Positions 10,650 to 25,318 are shown, counted from the first letter of the stretch. The stretch is DNA of 47,500 nucleotides from Chrysomallon squamiferum (GCA_012295275.1 CM022672.1:31289527-31337026); one strand, 5' to 3'. Numbers and translations: made by a program. The notes: generated from the sequence alone by a model not told the origin.

Positions 10650-10867
10650 AAATAAAAAAAAAAAAAAAAAAATTGTTGAATATTAGAAGAAGAAAAAATA
10701 ATATGATATACGTATGTATGTGTATGTGTGTGTATTTTTTTCTTCTGTAGTGCGCCTTCTACAAATGTCAGTTACAGTGGTAACTCGTAATTATGTAATA
10801 AATTACAGTTAGAGTGACTGCAGTTGTAACTATAAGAGAAATATTATTAACAAGCATAATTAATAAT

Positions 10868-10922
<55 letters not shown>

Positions 10923-11466
10923 TTTTTATTACATGATATCCTCTTATAAAGTACAAGCTGTAATAAATATTCTAAAATATGATCAAGATTTTGTTTGTAC
11001 TCCATTGATCAGCAGAATCTTTCTTTCTGTTTTCGTTGTTTCTTTATAACCAGTCATACGCTGATATTCATACTGTATAATATATTCCGGAGCCTCCTTC
11101 GTTAAAGTAACAAAATAGTAAATGGTTGTTTGGCATCTGCATGTTGATGAACATATTGTGACAGTGAACAGCGCCATAGCTATATAACGTTCGCATCAGT
11201 AATATGTAAGGTATTTTTTTATTAAAGGGTCACATGACAGTAACACAAAACACTATTTGAATAAAGTTATACTGTCATCTAACCTATGGAACACATATTA
11301 GTAAACATAATTTAAAAAAAAAGAAAAAAGAAAAAGAAAATAAAAAAATAATAATACTAATAACACTCGTATAATAAAGAGATTGTAAAACTAAAATTAA
11401 AACAAATGCTGTAAAAATAATTAACAGAAGAAGCTGGTCATTTACGATAATAAAATTTAAATAAAA

Positions 11467-11505
<39 letters not shown>

Positions 11506-12227
11506 GTAGGCAATTAAAACCAAATATAACGTGAAATAAAATCTCATTGAAATCCCAGTAAAGAGTATGCGAGCTATTAATTACTGTACTTTTTCACTCG
11601 TTATTTTAAAAAATAATGGTTCATTAGGAGCAAACATTCATAAAAAAAAAAAAAAAAAAAAAATTCAACTGTTCGTTTAAAACATAACTAAGATAATCAT
11701 TTATACGGTAAATTAATAAAATGTGCACTTCATTACAAAAACACGTTCTGTTAACGAAATAGGAGGTTATATTATGTCTGCCTGCTTCAGTATCAAAAGG
11801 CAGATTACCAGCTCTAGATATGGAAAAAAAAAAAAATCTTCTCTATGTATTCTGGGAATAATTACTTGAGTACATAATTGAGGACACATGTCGTTTTTTT
11901 TTTTTTGTGTGTTTTTTTTTTGTGTTTTTTTTTCTTCGTATTGCTGTGAATGTTGTGTATCATTTATAATAACTGCTGGGTTTGAAAACATCGTTTACAT
12001 TTTACGACGATTTCTTTATAATTGGCAATTATAGTTATAGCTGGGATTTCTGAGGTAATTATAGTTGTTTCGGTAATATGAAGACACAAAATACAAAACA
12101 AAACACACGTGATTACAACTCGGTCCACTCGTGAATTTGTAGAACACAGTCCTGCGTATTAAGTTAAACTCCACAATATTAATGTGAGCTTAAACACGTT
12201 AAACACGTATACACTGACACACTCACG

Positions 12228-12228
<1 letters not shown>
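10650..12228. other. Non-coding stretch upstream of the esterase gene
   Basis: It holds (AAT)n at about 10867-10922, an AAAT run at 11461-11505, poly-A at 11642-11663 and T-rich tracts at 11893-11933. A minus-strand open stretch at 10983-11177 is not recognisable and is not called. Confidence 0.5.
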
Positions 12229-12783
<555 letters not shown>

Positions 12784-13107
12784 AGACACACACGATGCAT
12801 AGGCCATTACAATGGCACCAGAATACTTGTGATATCTGTTCACAGACATATTTATTTATATCACGTCTACAGCAGAAATAAAGTCTCCTTTATTTCCACG
12901 TTTACATTATACACGATGTTACAAGATTAAAACTAACACAGATCTCTGCAACAGTAATGAACATACAAGATGCTTTTGTTTCAAGAAAAATATATATATA
13001 TATAAAACTTCTTGAACCATGAGTATCTTGCATTTTTATCAAGTGTGGTGTGTGTTTATGTATATGGGTATGTAGGTGTATGTTTATATAATTAGACACA
13101 AAAATAT

Positions 13108-13245
<138 letters not shown>

Positions 13246-13274
13246 AAATTTAGCAAATTAAACAGAATTAATGT

Positions 13275-13327
13275 TTGATAATAATAATAATGGTGTTTCT
13301 TTATACAGCATATACGTGTGCCTTATC

Positions 13328-13365
<38 letters not shown>

Positions 13366-13640
13366 CATAATAATAATTATTATTATTATATTCTTTTCTT
13401 ACTGTCGTCATCATAATTATTTATTATTGTTATTGTCGTCATGATTATTATAATCATCATCGTTATTATAGTTTGTTCTTGTTGTCGTCATAATGATGAT
13501 CATCTTTGTCATCTTCATCATCATCATCATCATCATTATTATTAATAGCAGTAGGATTATAATTATTATTATTATTTTATTATTATTATTATTTTATTAT
13601 TATTATTATTATTATTATCATCATCATCATCATTACTGTA
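13275..13640. repeat. AAT/ATT/ATC trinucleotide field
   Basis: Runs of AAT at 13328-13378, then ATT, GTC and ATC triplets, with further (ATT)n at 13562-13617 and (ATC)n to about 13634. Confidence 0.9.
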
Positions 13641-13649
13641 TATGAGGTA

Positions 13650-14080
13650 GACTGATATTCGCGACGTTAATATGAATAAATACAGAAACATGGGAAGGTA
13701 TTATTACTTGAGCTGCAGCCTTTGAACAACGCTTCATAAAACGCTGCAAACAACAACAAACAAACTAAAACAACCCCACAACTAAACCCATCAAGCGTCT
13801 TGATGCTGGAACTCAACAGAGCCAAGTCCATCACTGAAAGATTAACAGTCGTCTGCTTCCGACAGGTTTCTACATCAAGCTCACTGAACGATGTATGTTT
13901 GTACTTAACCATGTTTTATCTTTTACCCAAGACGCTATTATTCTCCAGGTAATTAAGTCTCGTTCGGGAGACGCCCCTGAACGCGAAGTCACGAGATTTC
14001 GTGCTGGCAACGCCCGGGCAACCCGGTGCGAAGAACAAAGATTATAAACCGCATTAAATAAGAGACAAAAAGAAAGAAAG
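13650..14080. other. Non-repetitive block, no gene assigned
   Basis: The base composition is more balanced here. An open minus-strand stretch at 13912-13667 encodes a hydrophobic segment (GFSCGVVLVCLLLFAAFYEA) but has no recognised family. A CpG-bearing segment lies at about 13955-14035 and might be regulatory. Neither is called as a gene. Confidence 0.3.
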
Positions 14081-14608
14081 AAAAAAAGAGAAAAAACGTT
14101 GCAGATTTTTGTTCTCTTTGAAGTTCTGTTTACATTTTTTTTTTTTTTTTTTTATGAGTTCCAGATATTACGGTCATGGGAATTATTATTAATTTTTTAT
14201 TATTATTATTTATTTACTTTTTATTGTTTTTTTTTTCATTTTGTTTTAATTTTTTTTTCGTCGTATTTTTGTTCTGTTCTGCTTTCTTTTGGTTTTCTTC
14301 TCTTTCTTCTTATATTTATTTCCTTTTCTTTTAACTCTCTTTGTCTTTTCTCCTTTTAACTTTTACAAAAAAAAGAAAATTAGACCAATAGGAACGAAAG
14401 TAATAATAATTAAAAACAAGTAAATAGAAATAAAAAGAAAGGAGAGAAATACCAAGAACCTCTATTACATTGTTTTATCCCGCAATTTATAATCATCATC
14501 ATGATCATCATCATCATTCTTATTACTATTATTACTATTGTTGTTGTTGTTGGTATTTTTATTATTAAAAATATAGCAAGGAAAAGAGGAGTCGAATAAA
14601 ACTCAAAT

Positions 14609-14673
14609 CTTAAGTTTACTCTTTCGTTCTTTATATATATATATATATATATAAACGAAAGAGTAAAGTTAAG
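14609..14673. repeat. Short inverted repeat (hairpin) with AT loop
   Basis: The left arm CTTAAGTTTACTCTTTCGTT and the right arm (reverse complement CTTAACTTTACTCTTTCGTT) flank a TATATA core. The arms are at about 14609-14628 and 14654-14673 with one mismatch. Confidence 0.8.
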
Positions 14674-14860
14674 AGTAGGCATATATATATATTTATTTAT
14701 ATAAAATATAATATATGTATGTATGTATATATATGTATATATGTATTTCAATCTACGTATAAATCTATGATTCATCAATGAACTTAATGTCCTTTTTTTG
14801 CTTTGCTTTGCTCTAGAAAATTTGTTTCAGCAGTGCAACCACGTTAGTCATAGGGTAATC

Positions 14861-14980
<120 letters not shown>

Positions 14981-15194
14981 TTAAAATAAGAACAAATACG
15001 CGAAAATACCAGACCGGCACTCACTAACAAAGCCTGTAACAGACACCAGTCTGCACACGAGATGAACTGAACGAGTTACCACAGTCAGCGGCTCACAAGA
15101 CACTGATTTACAAATTAACGTACCGCATTCATAACTTCTCTTTCGACAGACGTTCAGGAACGGTGTATCCATGCAATACAGATGTTACCTACTG

Positions 15195-16960
15195 ACCCCA
15201 ATAACCCACATGGTATTACTTACAAACATAAAAATAGCCCACATGATACAGATATTACTTACAAATATAAAAGTAACCCAAGTAATACAGATATTACTTA
15301 CAAACATAAAAATAGCGCACATGATACAGATATTACTTACAAACATAAAAATAACATAGATGACACAGATATTACTTACAAACATAAAAGTAACCCACAT
15401 GATACAGATATTACTTACAAACATAAAAGTAACCCACGTGATACAGATATTACTTACAAACATAAAAGTAACCCACATGATACAGATATTACTTACAAAC
15501 ATAAAAGTAACTCACATAATACAGATATTACTTACAAACATAAAAGTAACCCACGTGATACAGATATTACTTACAAACATAAAAGTAACCCACGTGATAC
15601 AGATATTACTTACAAACATAAAAGTAACCCACGTGATACAGATATTACCTACAAACATAAAAGTAACCCACGTGATACAGATATTACCTACAAACATAAA
15701 AGTAACCCACGTGATACAGATATTACTTACAAACATAAAAGTAACCCACGTGATACAGATATTACTTACAAACATAAAAGTAACCCACGTGATACAGATA
15801 TTACTTACAAACATAAAAGTAACCCACATGATACAGATATTACTTACAAACATAAAAGTAACCCACATGATACAGATATTACTTACAAACATAAAAGTAA
15901 CCCACGTGATACAGATGTTACTTACAAACATAAAAGTAACCCACGTGATACAGATATTACTTACAAACATAAAAGTAACCCACGTGATACAGATATTACT
16001 TACAAACATAAAAGTAACCCACGTGATACAGATATTACTTACAAACATAAAAGTAACCCACGTGATACAGATATTACTTACAAACATAAAAGTAACTCAC
16101 ATGATACAGATATTATTTACAAACATAAAAGTAACTCACATGATACAGATATTACTTACAAACATAAAAGTAACCCACGTGATACAGATATTACCTACAA
16201 ACATAAAAGTAACCCAGATGATACAGATATTACTTACAAACTTAAAAATAATCTATGTAATACAGACGCCACATACACACATATCAGTAACCTACCTAAC
16301 ACATATGCTAAATACAGACATATCAGGAACCCACATAATACAGATGTTACAATCAGACATATCAATGACTTACTTAATACAGATATTACATACAGACATA
16401 TCTGTAAACTAACTAATACAATGTTACATATAGACATATCCAGGGCCTATTTAATAGTGATGTTACATATAGACATATGAAGAATCTATTTAATACTGAT
16501 GTTACATACAAACATATCAAGAACCTATTTAATAGTGATGTTACATACAGACATATCAAGAACCTAACTAATACAATGTTACATACAGACATATCCAGAA
16601 CCTATTTGATATAGGTGTTACATACAGACATATGAAGAATCTATTTAATACAGATGTTACGTACAGACATGTAAGAACCTATTTAATAGAGATGTTACAT
16701 ACAGACATATCAAGAATCTATTTAATAGTGATGTTACATACAGTCATATCCAGAACCTATTTAATAGTGATGTTACATACAGACATATCAAGAACCTAAC
16801 TAATACAATGTTACATACAGACATATCCAGAACCTATTTAATATAGGATGTTACATACAGACATATCCAGAACCTATTTAACACAGATGTTACATACAGA
16901 CATGTAAGAACCTATTTAAAAGAGATGTTACATACTGACATATCAAGACAAATCAGTGTA
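15195..16960. repeat. 39-bp minisatellite: homogeneous array with a diverged right half
   Basis: From about 15200 to 16250 a 39-base unit repeats, roughly ACATAAAAGTAACCCACGTG followed by ATACAGATATTACTTACAA, about 27 times with few changes. From about 16250 to 16950 related but diverged units continue at about the same period (ATGTTACATACAGACATATC followed by AAGAACCTATTTAATAGTG). Because 39 is a multiple of three, several frames stay open; one plus frame from 15182 to 16480 reads as 13-residue repeats with the consensus DITYKHKSNPRDT. I regard this as a by-product of the period, not a gene. Most units in the homogeneous part carry a CACGTG or CACATG word. Confidence 0.95.
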
Positions 16961-16964
16961 AAGC

Positions 16965-17258
16965 AGATGATATATAACCAATTGTGAAGAACAAAATAAT
17001 ACACGGTGGAGGATGGCAGTGGTTTTGGTTAATATAATTTGTTTTTACTTTCAGTGCACCTAATGCTCCTGGCATTGAGACGCAATATCGCTGAATGTGT
17101 CTGAACAATAATCTAATCTTAAACATGGCTTGTAGGTCACTTATAAGTCACTTTAAGGGCTGGTGGAAAGAAGTCTTGTAAACATGTCAGAATTTATTTA
17201 TAAATAATTTGCATCCAAACAGGTAAAAATACCGTCATAAATGAGTATTGTAGAAAAG

Positions 17259-17289
<31 letters not shown>

Positions 17290-17337
17290 TATAAAAAAAA
17301 ATAATTCAAATTAAGAATAAAAAAAAAAATAAAAAAT

Positions 17338-17368
<31 letters not shown>

Positions 17369-17999
17369 ATAAAATAAAATAACATAAAATAAAAATAAAA
17401 TAAAATAAAATTAAGAAATAATAAAATGATATACACTGAGTTCTATCTGGATTCTACTTTTGTAGAACACAAGAGCAGGGACGCATGATCCGAGCAGAAT
17501 GTTTGTTAGAAATTACAAAAATGAATTGTGAAGCGTTAACATTTGTGGGTAGGAAATACGTCAGATAACGGAAGTCTTAACACGTGCCGGAAATAGACGA
17601 GATGATGCGAAAGGGAAGGGAATGATTTGCTAAACTAACCTCAGAAGAACTTTAACGAAAATATACTTCTTTCTTTCTTTCATTCGTTTATACTCTTTCT
17701 TTTCGTCTTTTTTTTTTTCTCGATGTCTTTCTATCTTTACTAGCATTATTTTTTAAATTTTAATGTTATTGTTAATAACAACATCAACAATAATAATAAT
17801 AAAAATATTATTGGGGTTGTTAATGCTATTATTATTATTACTGTTGTTGTTACTGATTTGGTTGTTGTTGTAGTATTATTTAAGCAGACATAAACATACA
17901 CAAAATTATGAAATATAAAACAATGCCAGGAAAAAAAAAATAAAATAAAATAAAATAAAATAAATAAATATATAAATAAAAAAATAAAAATAAAATAAA

Positions 18000-18035
<36 letters not shown>

Positions 18036-18121
18036 ATTGAAAAAAAAAAAAAAAAATTGAAATTAAAACAAAAAAAAAATAAATAAAAATAAAAGAAAGA
18101 AAGAAAGAAAAAGAAAGAAAG

Positions 18122-18155
<34 letters not shown>

Positions 18156-18660
18156 AATCGTCGTAATGCTATTCCGAACATTTCTAAAAACAGACGAGCT
18201 CTTCCGAACGTAACCTCGGCTAATTTGCCACGTCACTAAGACACTGATTTATTTATCTTCTTATCTAAAGACGTGTGACGTCACGCGTCAATGATAACAG
18301 ACAATCAGAAAAAAAAAAAAAAAAAAAAAAATCTCCTTGACTGCAAAAACAGTTCCCCCCTGCAATCCCTCATACACCCAGGAATAAAAAGCAAGTAAGA
18401 AAAAAGAATGCTACCTAATTAGTGAAGTAATGTATATAAATAGAACAACAGCTCTAGTTCATTCGAGTAACGGTAGCGCAAACTATACAGCCTTCACCCA
18501 CGAATAAAAAATGTATTCTTTATAGGTGAGAGTTAAGCTCACTGCAGATAAGGTATTTATTAAACGTGAATACGTTTATGACTGGGAAGAAACATCATCA
18601 ATATATTACTGATAATCATTAGTTATTAACTCCATATCCCACACTGAATGTATGTATTCG
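16965..18660. other. Non-coding stretch, A-rich in places
   Basis: No gene is supported. Long A-rich low complexity occurs at 17255-17425 and 17930-18155 (including (AAT)n at 18001-18031 and a poly-A run near 18123-18153). The segment 17440-17640 is more balanced but unrecognised. Confidence 0.5.
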
Positions 18661-18663
18661 TGT

Positions 18664-18752
18664 GTTTTAATGTGTGTGTAAACATATATATGTGTTTTAG
18701 TTATGTATGTACGTGCTAAAACACCTATATATGTTTACACACACATTAAAAC
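18664..18752. repeat. Near-perfect 37-bp inverted repeat, 15-base loop
   Basis: The arms at 18664-18700 and 18716-18752 are reverse complements with one mismatch in 37 positions; the arm begins GTTTTAATGTGTGTGTAAAC. The loop is TTATGTATGTACGTG. It may be a small terminal-inverted-repeat relic or simply a palindrome. Confidence 0.92.
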
Positions 18753-18833
18753 TAAGAACATGCATACATTGACAGTTAAATATACAAATGACCAACATGA
18801 ACCAACCCATACGTAACATGCATACACTAGTCG

Positions 18834-18834
<1 letters not shown>

Positions 18835-18866
<32 letters not shown>

Positions 18867-18880
18867 GCGCGCATGCACGC
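18835..18880. repeat. (CA)n followed by (CG)n
   Basis: (CA)n at about 18835-18864 leads into CGCGCGCG. Confidence 0.9.
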
Positions 18881-19139
18881 GCTCTCTGACGCATACATAA
18901 TATCTACAAACACAAACACACAGAGAAACGCTTTGAGAGAGAAATAGACCTCCGTGCACGACAAACCAAATTAGCATATTTAACCTCCTTTCTGTACGCG
19001 ATGAACAACACAAACACACTGAAACATGTTCATCTGCGGCCTTCTATCGTCTTCTGATCTTTAAAAAAAAGAAAAAAAGTGAACATTCGTTTGGAAACCT
19101 GTTCGAACGAAGTCACCTGTTCCTGTCACTCAGTTTAAT

Positions 19140-19230
19140 TTTGCGGCACGTGCCGCGCGCTGCGCCTGTCGGGAAGACGTCCGGTATGCCGTGCTCGCTG
19201 ACGTCGGAGGCACGCGGCGAGTGAAACACG
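19140..19230. other. G/C- and CpG-rich block
   Basis: This is a short island of high G/C (GGCACGTGCCGCGCGCTGCG and following) with the 10-base palindrome GGCACGTGCC (E-box), in otherwise A/T-rich DNA. It could be regulatory or the edge of an unrecognised exon. Confidence 0.3.
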
Positions 19231-19386
19231 TTAAATGTGCTATTATTGTCGTCTGCTTACACAACGCGACTGTCAGAAGCACGTAAATACGTTACCACTA
19301 TCATATACGTTACCACTGTCATATACGTTACCACTATCGCAAAATTCATATCGTACCAGCTGGCAGCATACAAAGTGAAATTAATC

Positions 19387-19544
<158 letters not shown>

Positions 19545-19661
19545 TCTGTCTGTCTGTCTTTCTCTAATCACCTCTCTTTCTCTGGTTTTTGTTTTCTCTA
19601 TTTTTTGAGAAACTAAATAATCAAATTAAAAATAGTAAACACACACAAAAGATAGCAATAA

Positions 19662-19669
<8 letters not shown>

Positions 19670-19710
<41 letters not shown>
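19670..19710. repeat. Poly-A tract
   Basis: An A run of about 40 bases. Confidence 0.95.
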
Positions 19711-19711
<1 letters not shown>

Positions 19712-20305
19712 ATAAAAAGACGAAAAACAAAAAAACAAAGAAGAAGACGACAAAAGCCAAAGAAAGAAAGAAATATCAGAAATCAGCCTCACGTGAGCTA
19801 CTACTACTACTCACCACCCTGGGAGACGGGAGTAGAAAGACGCGTTTGTTTGCAAATATTCCTACAACGCCTTATCTCACCGTCACGTGCCTCACGTGCA
19901 GATTATCAACAACTGCGATTTCCCTGTTTAACAGAAGCTGCACATGAATGACCCTTTTCCGTGAACTGAAAACCAGCTGGCGTAGACGATAATTACTTAA
20001 TGACTTCGGACTTTAATTTTATTTTTCTTCTCTTTTTTTTTCCTTCTCTCTTATTTATCTACTAAGTGCGTTATTAAGTTAAAAACATTTCTTCTTTTTC
20101 GTATTATAATAATCTATTTATCCCCCGCCCCCTCGATCTTTAGTCTTCCCACATTGCTCCCTCGTTAACCTGTAAATTGCTGGAAATAACCTCATTAAAA
20201 TAATGGGCTAATTTTCCTTGCGACCAAAGGGAAAAACCACAGATCTTGTTGGAAGCGGGAATTCGAACTGAAAACGACAAAAAGCTGTTTTGACGGTATT
20301 TTCGC

Positions 20306-20307
<2 letters not shown>

Positions 20308-20365
<58 letters not shown>
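20308..20365. repeat. (GA)n microsatellite
   Basis: A pure GA run of about 58 bases. Confidence 0.97.
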
Positions 20366-20368
<3 letters not shown>

Positions 20369-20720
20369 ATGACTACGGGGTTCGTACGAAACCACCGTGA
20401 CCGAGCTCGCAGAAGTAAACGTCCATTTAAATTGCCAGTGCTAATTATCAAAGAACTTGCAAGTGTGATATTTCCGCATGACCGCACGTCCGTCTTCTGC
20501 AGCAACTGCAAATGCCCGACTCGTACCGTATCATTCATTTATCTGTTTGACCCAAGAGGTCACAGGTCGCCGCGAGACGGTCACGCACGTGGAATTAATC
20601 AGCAAACCGGAAGCAGCGCTGGCAAACGAGACGTGCTACTATTTTCCGTACCGCTATTTTTGATGTTGACCTGTCTTCTTCAAAGACGGTTCCAGGAATA
20701 CACGTGTGGCTTCCTCCTTT
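20366..20720. other. Balanced-composition block, possible unrecognised exon
   Basis: About 350 bases of near-even composition with long open frames on both strands. One plus frame ends QEVTGRRETVTHVELISKPE then AALANETCYYFPYRYF and stop (20663). No family is recognised and no convincing splice pair fixes the strand, so it is not called as coding. Confidence 0.25.
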
Positions 20721-20949
20721 GAATGGCACTTGCCAATAAATTTATATATCATGTATGTTTGAAGATCTGCTGATTACCTGGCGATAGCAAACTCAACAGG
20801 TGTATTAATAATGCGTATGCTTGTACTCATTTTATGTTCTTGAGTTCATGTATGGTCATAGTTACACCAGATATTTATTTTCAAATATGTATTTTTTATA
20901 TATGTATATATATTTTATTATTATTATTATTATTATAATGAGGTACGTT

Positions 20950-20952
<3 letters not shown>

Positions 20953-20984
<32 letters not shown>

Positions 20985-21092
20985 CTGACTTTCATAGTAA
21001 GCTTCTGTTTGTATAAAACAGAAATTGTATGCTTTCTAATAATTATTCTTTGACTGAGAGAGAGAGAGAGAGAGAGAGATGAGAGAGAGAAG

Positions 21093-21165
<73 letters not shown>
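20953..21165. repeat. (GT)n and interrupted (GA)n microsatellites
   Basis: (GT)n at 20953-20981; (GA)n at about 21055-21079 and, after interruptions, 21097-21165. Confidence 0.95.
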
Positions 21166-21166
<1 letters not shown>

Positions 21167-21359
21167 AAACACAAAGAGAGAAGGCAAGAAAGAAATAAAG
21201 AAAGCGTTATCTAACAACAACTGTGTTTATGGCTGATGTAAACATTTCTCTTAAAGAGAACGAGTAGGAGAGAAAAGACAAAGAAAAATAATTTTGCCTT
21301 TAGCTTGAAGTCCGTTTCAGTAGGTAATACGACGCATACATAAAAAACACATACCAACA

Positions 21360-21391
21360 CACACACAAAAAAAAAAAAAAAAGAAAAAGGC

Positions 21392-21420
<29 letters not shown>
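21360..21420. repeat. Poly-A tracts
   Basis: Two long A runs separated by AGAAAAAGGC. The surrounding 21180-21900 shows no supported gene. Confidence 0.9.
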
Positions 21421-21423
<3 letters not shown>

Positions 21424-21987
21424 AAGCAGAGAAGAAAAAAGAAAAAACGAAAGAGAAAGAGCAGCAGTGATCCTCAAAGGGTTTAGAATTTCAGAACGCG
21501 ATGAAAGCGAGCGTTGTACGATTACATGAATTAGTTCTGTTTCTTTCTGTTCCTACACTCGCTATTTTCTTACACTCGTTTTTAGGAACGTACAACAGAT
21601 ACTAACCGTTTTGTGTTCTGCTCTTAATGCCAGTCGAGAAAACACTTATCACAGTTGAAAATCTGTAAATCTGAGGGCAGAGATATATGCGAATGTTCCG
21701 GTTTAATAAAATAAAATGAAAATAAACAAAATTTAAAGTAACATTCCGGCTTTCCGCATCGTGAAAAATAACAGGTTTAACGTTCTTTTAGGTGTTTTTT
21801 TCTCTCCAACAAACAAGTCTTTTTAATTACTGCTTCTGCAAAGCCGATTGTAACAGAATCATAGTTCTGTTTCTTTTCAGACATTATTTTATAAGAGCGA
21901 GTTAGGCAAATGATGATATGGAGTGTGTGTGTGCGTGTGCGTATGTGTGTGTCAACTTCGATGTACCAGAGTTGGTATTGGATATTA

Positions 21988-22170
21988 CTACTACTACTAC
22001 TGCTACTGTTACTACAGTTATTATTGCTTCTACAATAACAGCAACTACTACTACTATTACCACTGCTGCTGCTAAAACAGCTCTTACTACAACAGTGCTC
22101 TTTCTGTTATTGCTACTACTACTGCAGTTATTACTGATACTACAATCATAACTATTACCACTATTATTAT

Positions 22171-22202
<32 letters not shown>

Positions 22203-22240
22203 ACAACAACAACAACAACAACAACAATCACAGCATCATT
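21988..22240. repeat. (ACT)n and (AAC)n trinucleotide field
   Basis: Imperfect ACT/TGC/ATT triplets run from 21988 to about 22170, then pure (ACT)n to 22202 and (AAC)n to 22227. Confidence 0.9.
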
Positions 22241-22394
22241 AATGCTTCTTCTACTAACACTGATATTCTCTAAACCTACAGCTGTTCAGCATGTTGTTTT
22301 CACGAGAATTGATAACTGAAAGCAGGTTTTGTTTCTGAGGACGGAATAAAGTTTGATGTGAAACTGCACGTGTCAGATATTATATTATTTTGCA

Positions 22395-22990
22395 ACTCAG
22401 GCCGGACTTCAGGGAATGAGGTTTTAGCTGAAATTGCATATTTATGTCGGATGATGCAGTTTTTCAGCCGGACTGCAGTGAATAAGGTCTGAGATGGAAC
22501 TGCATATGTCAGATATTTTATTTGTACAATTCAGGCCGGATAGCAAATAATGAGGTTTTGCTAAATTGCATGTGTCAGATATTGCAATTCTACCGTTCAT
22601 GGCGGACTGCAAGGAATGGGGTATGAACTGGGATTGCATAATTTTGTCAGATATTGAATTTCTACAGTTCAGTCGAGGAATGAGGTTTCACTAAATTGCA
22701 AATCAGATATAGTATTTTTACAGCTCATGCCGGACTCCAAGGAATGTGGTTTGGGCTGGAATTGCCTAATTATGTCAGCTATTTTATTTCTACAGCTCAT
22801 GCCGGACGGCAAGGAATGAGGTTCGAGCTAGAAATGTCAGGTCCGAGCTAGAACTGCACGAATGAGGTTCGAGCTGAACATTTGGATTATTGTATTTTCT
22901 TCAACTCATGCCGGACTAGAACTGCACTTGTCAGATTATTGTATTTGCATGCCGGACTGCAAGGAATGAGGTTCGAGCTAGAACTGCACG
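22395..22990. repeat. Degenerate ~67-bp tandem repeat (GCCGGACTGCAAGGAATGAG)
   Basis: Units begin with GCCGGA or a variant at 22401, 22467, 22534, 22601, 22729 and 22801, with further partial units to about 22985. Each is followed by GGAATGAGGTT, an AAATTGCAT/ACTGCACGT word, GTCAGATATT and a TTTCTACAGCTCAT word. The spacing is 66-67 where regular. Confidence 0.85.
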
Positions 22991-23245
22991 TGACGGATTA
23001 TTGTATTTGAAGTCGACGTGTACAGACTGGAGACAAGAGAACCTCGTGATGCTGGTTGCTTGTCTCCCACACAACACACAGCGGCCTGTTTCCACGCAAC
23101 AAAGATGCTCCCCGCTTATCTCTCGCTCGGTCTCTCTCGTCTTCGGACGCGATGTTAGGATTTCAGGGGCGGATCTGCGAGATCGGATCAGATCTAGGAT
23201 TTCCGAAAGGCGAGCAGGCATCAACACTATGGTGGTGTAACGTTT
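22990..23245. other. Non-repetitive balanced block, unassigned
   Basis: Both strands are open over much of this block, with no recognised domain or splice pair. It follows the 67-bp repeat and ends at a T run (23261-23280). Confidence 0.25.
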
Positions 23246-23399
23246 GTAAAGAAAATACTTTTTTTTTTTTTTTTTTTTTTGATGAAATATTTTTCTAAAA
23301 AAAAGAGAAGTGATTAGATCATAGCAGATCGTAGGACAGAATTTCGACAGGTTAATCGCTGTGACCGTTTATGATGATAATATTTTTGATAACTTATAA

Positions 23400-23567
23400 A
23401 ATATTTTTTTTTTTTTTTATGAAAATAAATAAAGAAAGAAAAGGAAAGAAAACGAAAGTGTAAAAAGTTAAAAAAAAAAAAAAGTGAAATTAAAAAAAAT
23501 AAATATGTAAATAAATAAATAAAAGTAAAAAGTAAAACAGAAAGAAAAAGAAAGTGCAAAAAAAGTG

Positions 23568-23601
<34 letters not shown>

Positions 23602-23715
23602 AAATAAAAAAAAAAAATAAAAAAATAAATAAATATATAATATAATATAATATAATATAATATAATATAATATAATATAATATAACATAATATAATATAA
23701 TAGAAAAGAAAATAA
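23400..23715. repeat. A-rich tracts and (TATAA)n
   Basis: A/G-rich low complexity, poly-A at about 23570-23600 and a TATAA pentanucleotide run at about 23635-23702. Confidence 0.9.
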
Positions 23716-23719
23716 TAAC

Positions 23720-24320
23720 TCTTATCACATTATATACCATCACAGAAATAAACTGCTGAAAGATGAGGGATCATCACGATTACGTTTATAAAGAAAATAT
23801 GTCTTGATTTTTGCTAAAGAAAAACATTTCACGAGACAGACTGTTTAGCGGGATTTGGGCTGCCGCTGAATCCGCTAGTGATCTGAGGATGTCAGTTCAG
23901 CGAGTGTTTGTGACGGAATAAAAGAGTTCTCAGATATGAAGAGATCTCAAGTGTTAAGACAGTGTGATGGATCAGACAGTCAAAAGTGCCAACGTTTCGA
24001 GTAATCAGCTGGATTCACTGTCTTATTGTTTACCATTTCCTGACAGGTCTTCGATAAAACTAACCAGCAGAAGGAGAAAAAGAAGAATATTTTTATAGAA
24101 TGTTGTTCCTGAAGTAGAGAGAGAAAATACTTTTTAAAGGATTTTATAATGTTGTGTTCATTCAGTTTATTAAGCCCGACTGGTGATGATTTTTATTTTG
24201 TAATATTTATTTGTTTGTTTGTTTATTTACTTATTTATTTACTGAGTTTGGAACAAACGTTTTCCAACAGTTGGCATTTGAGCACGATATTTTATTTCAC
24301 TCATAAGTTAAAGATTTACA
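23720..24320. other. No gene seen
   Basis: Ordinary A/T-rich sequence with no open frame that I can assign. Confidence 0.5.
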
Positions 24321-24323
24321 TAC

Positions 24324-25318
<995 letters not shown>

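Noticed and set aside
9468-10655. Long open frame on the plus strand opposite the esterase exon
   Set aside because: It is the antisense shadow of a G/C-rich coding exon. The minus strand carries the full esterase motif set and correct splice sites.
13667-13912. Minus-strand frame with a hydrophobic segment
   Set aside because: There is no recognised family, splice support or conserved motif; a chance open frame is as likely.
15182-16480. 432-codon open frame of 13-residue repeats as a repetitive protein gene
   Set aside because: The frame exists because a 39-base unit is divisible by three. Other frames on both strands are equally open, and there is no signal peptide, unique domain or splice structure.
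20140-20722. Gene calls on either strand around 20.4 kb
   Set aside because: Open frames on both strands conflict, no domain is recognised and a (GA)n tract interrupts the minus frame. It is kept only as an unassigned block.
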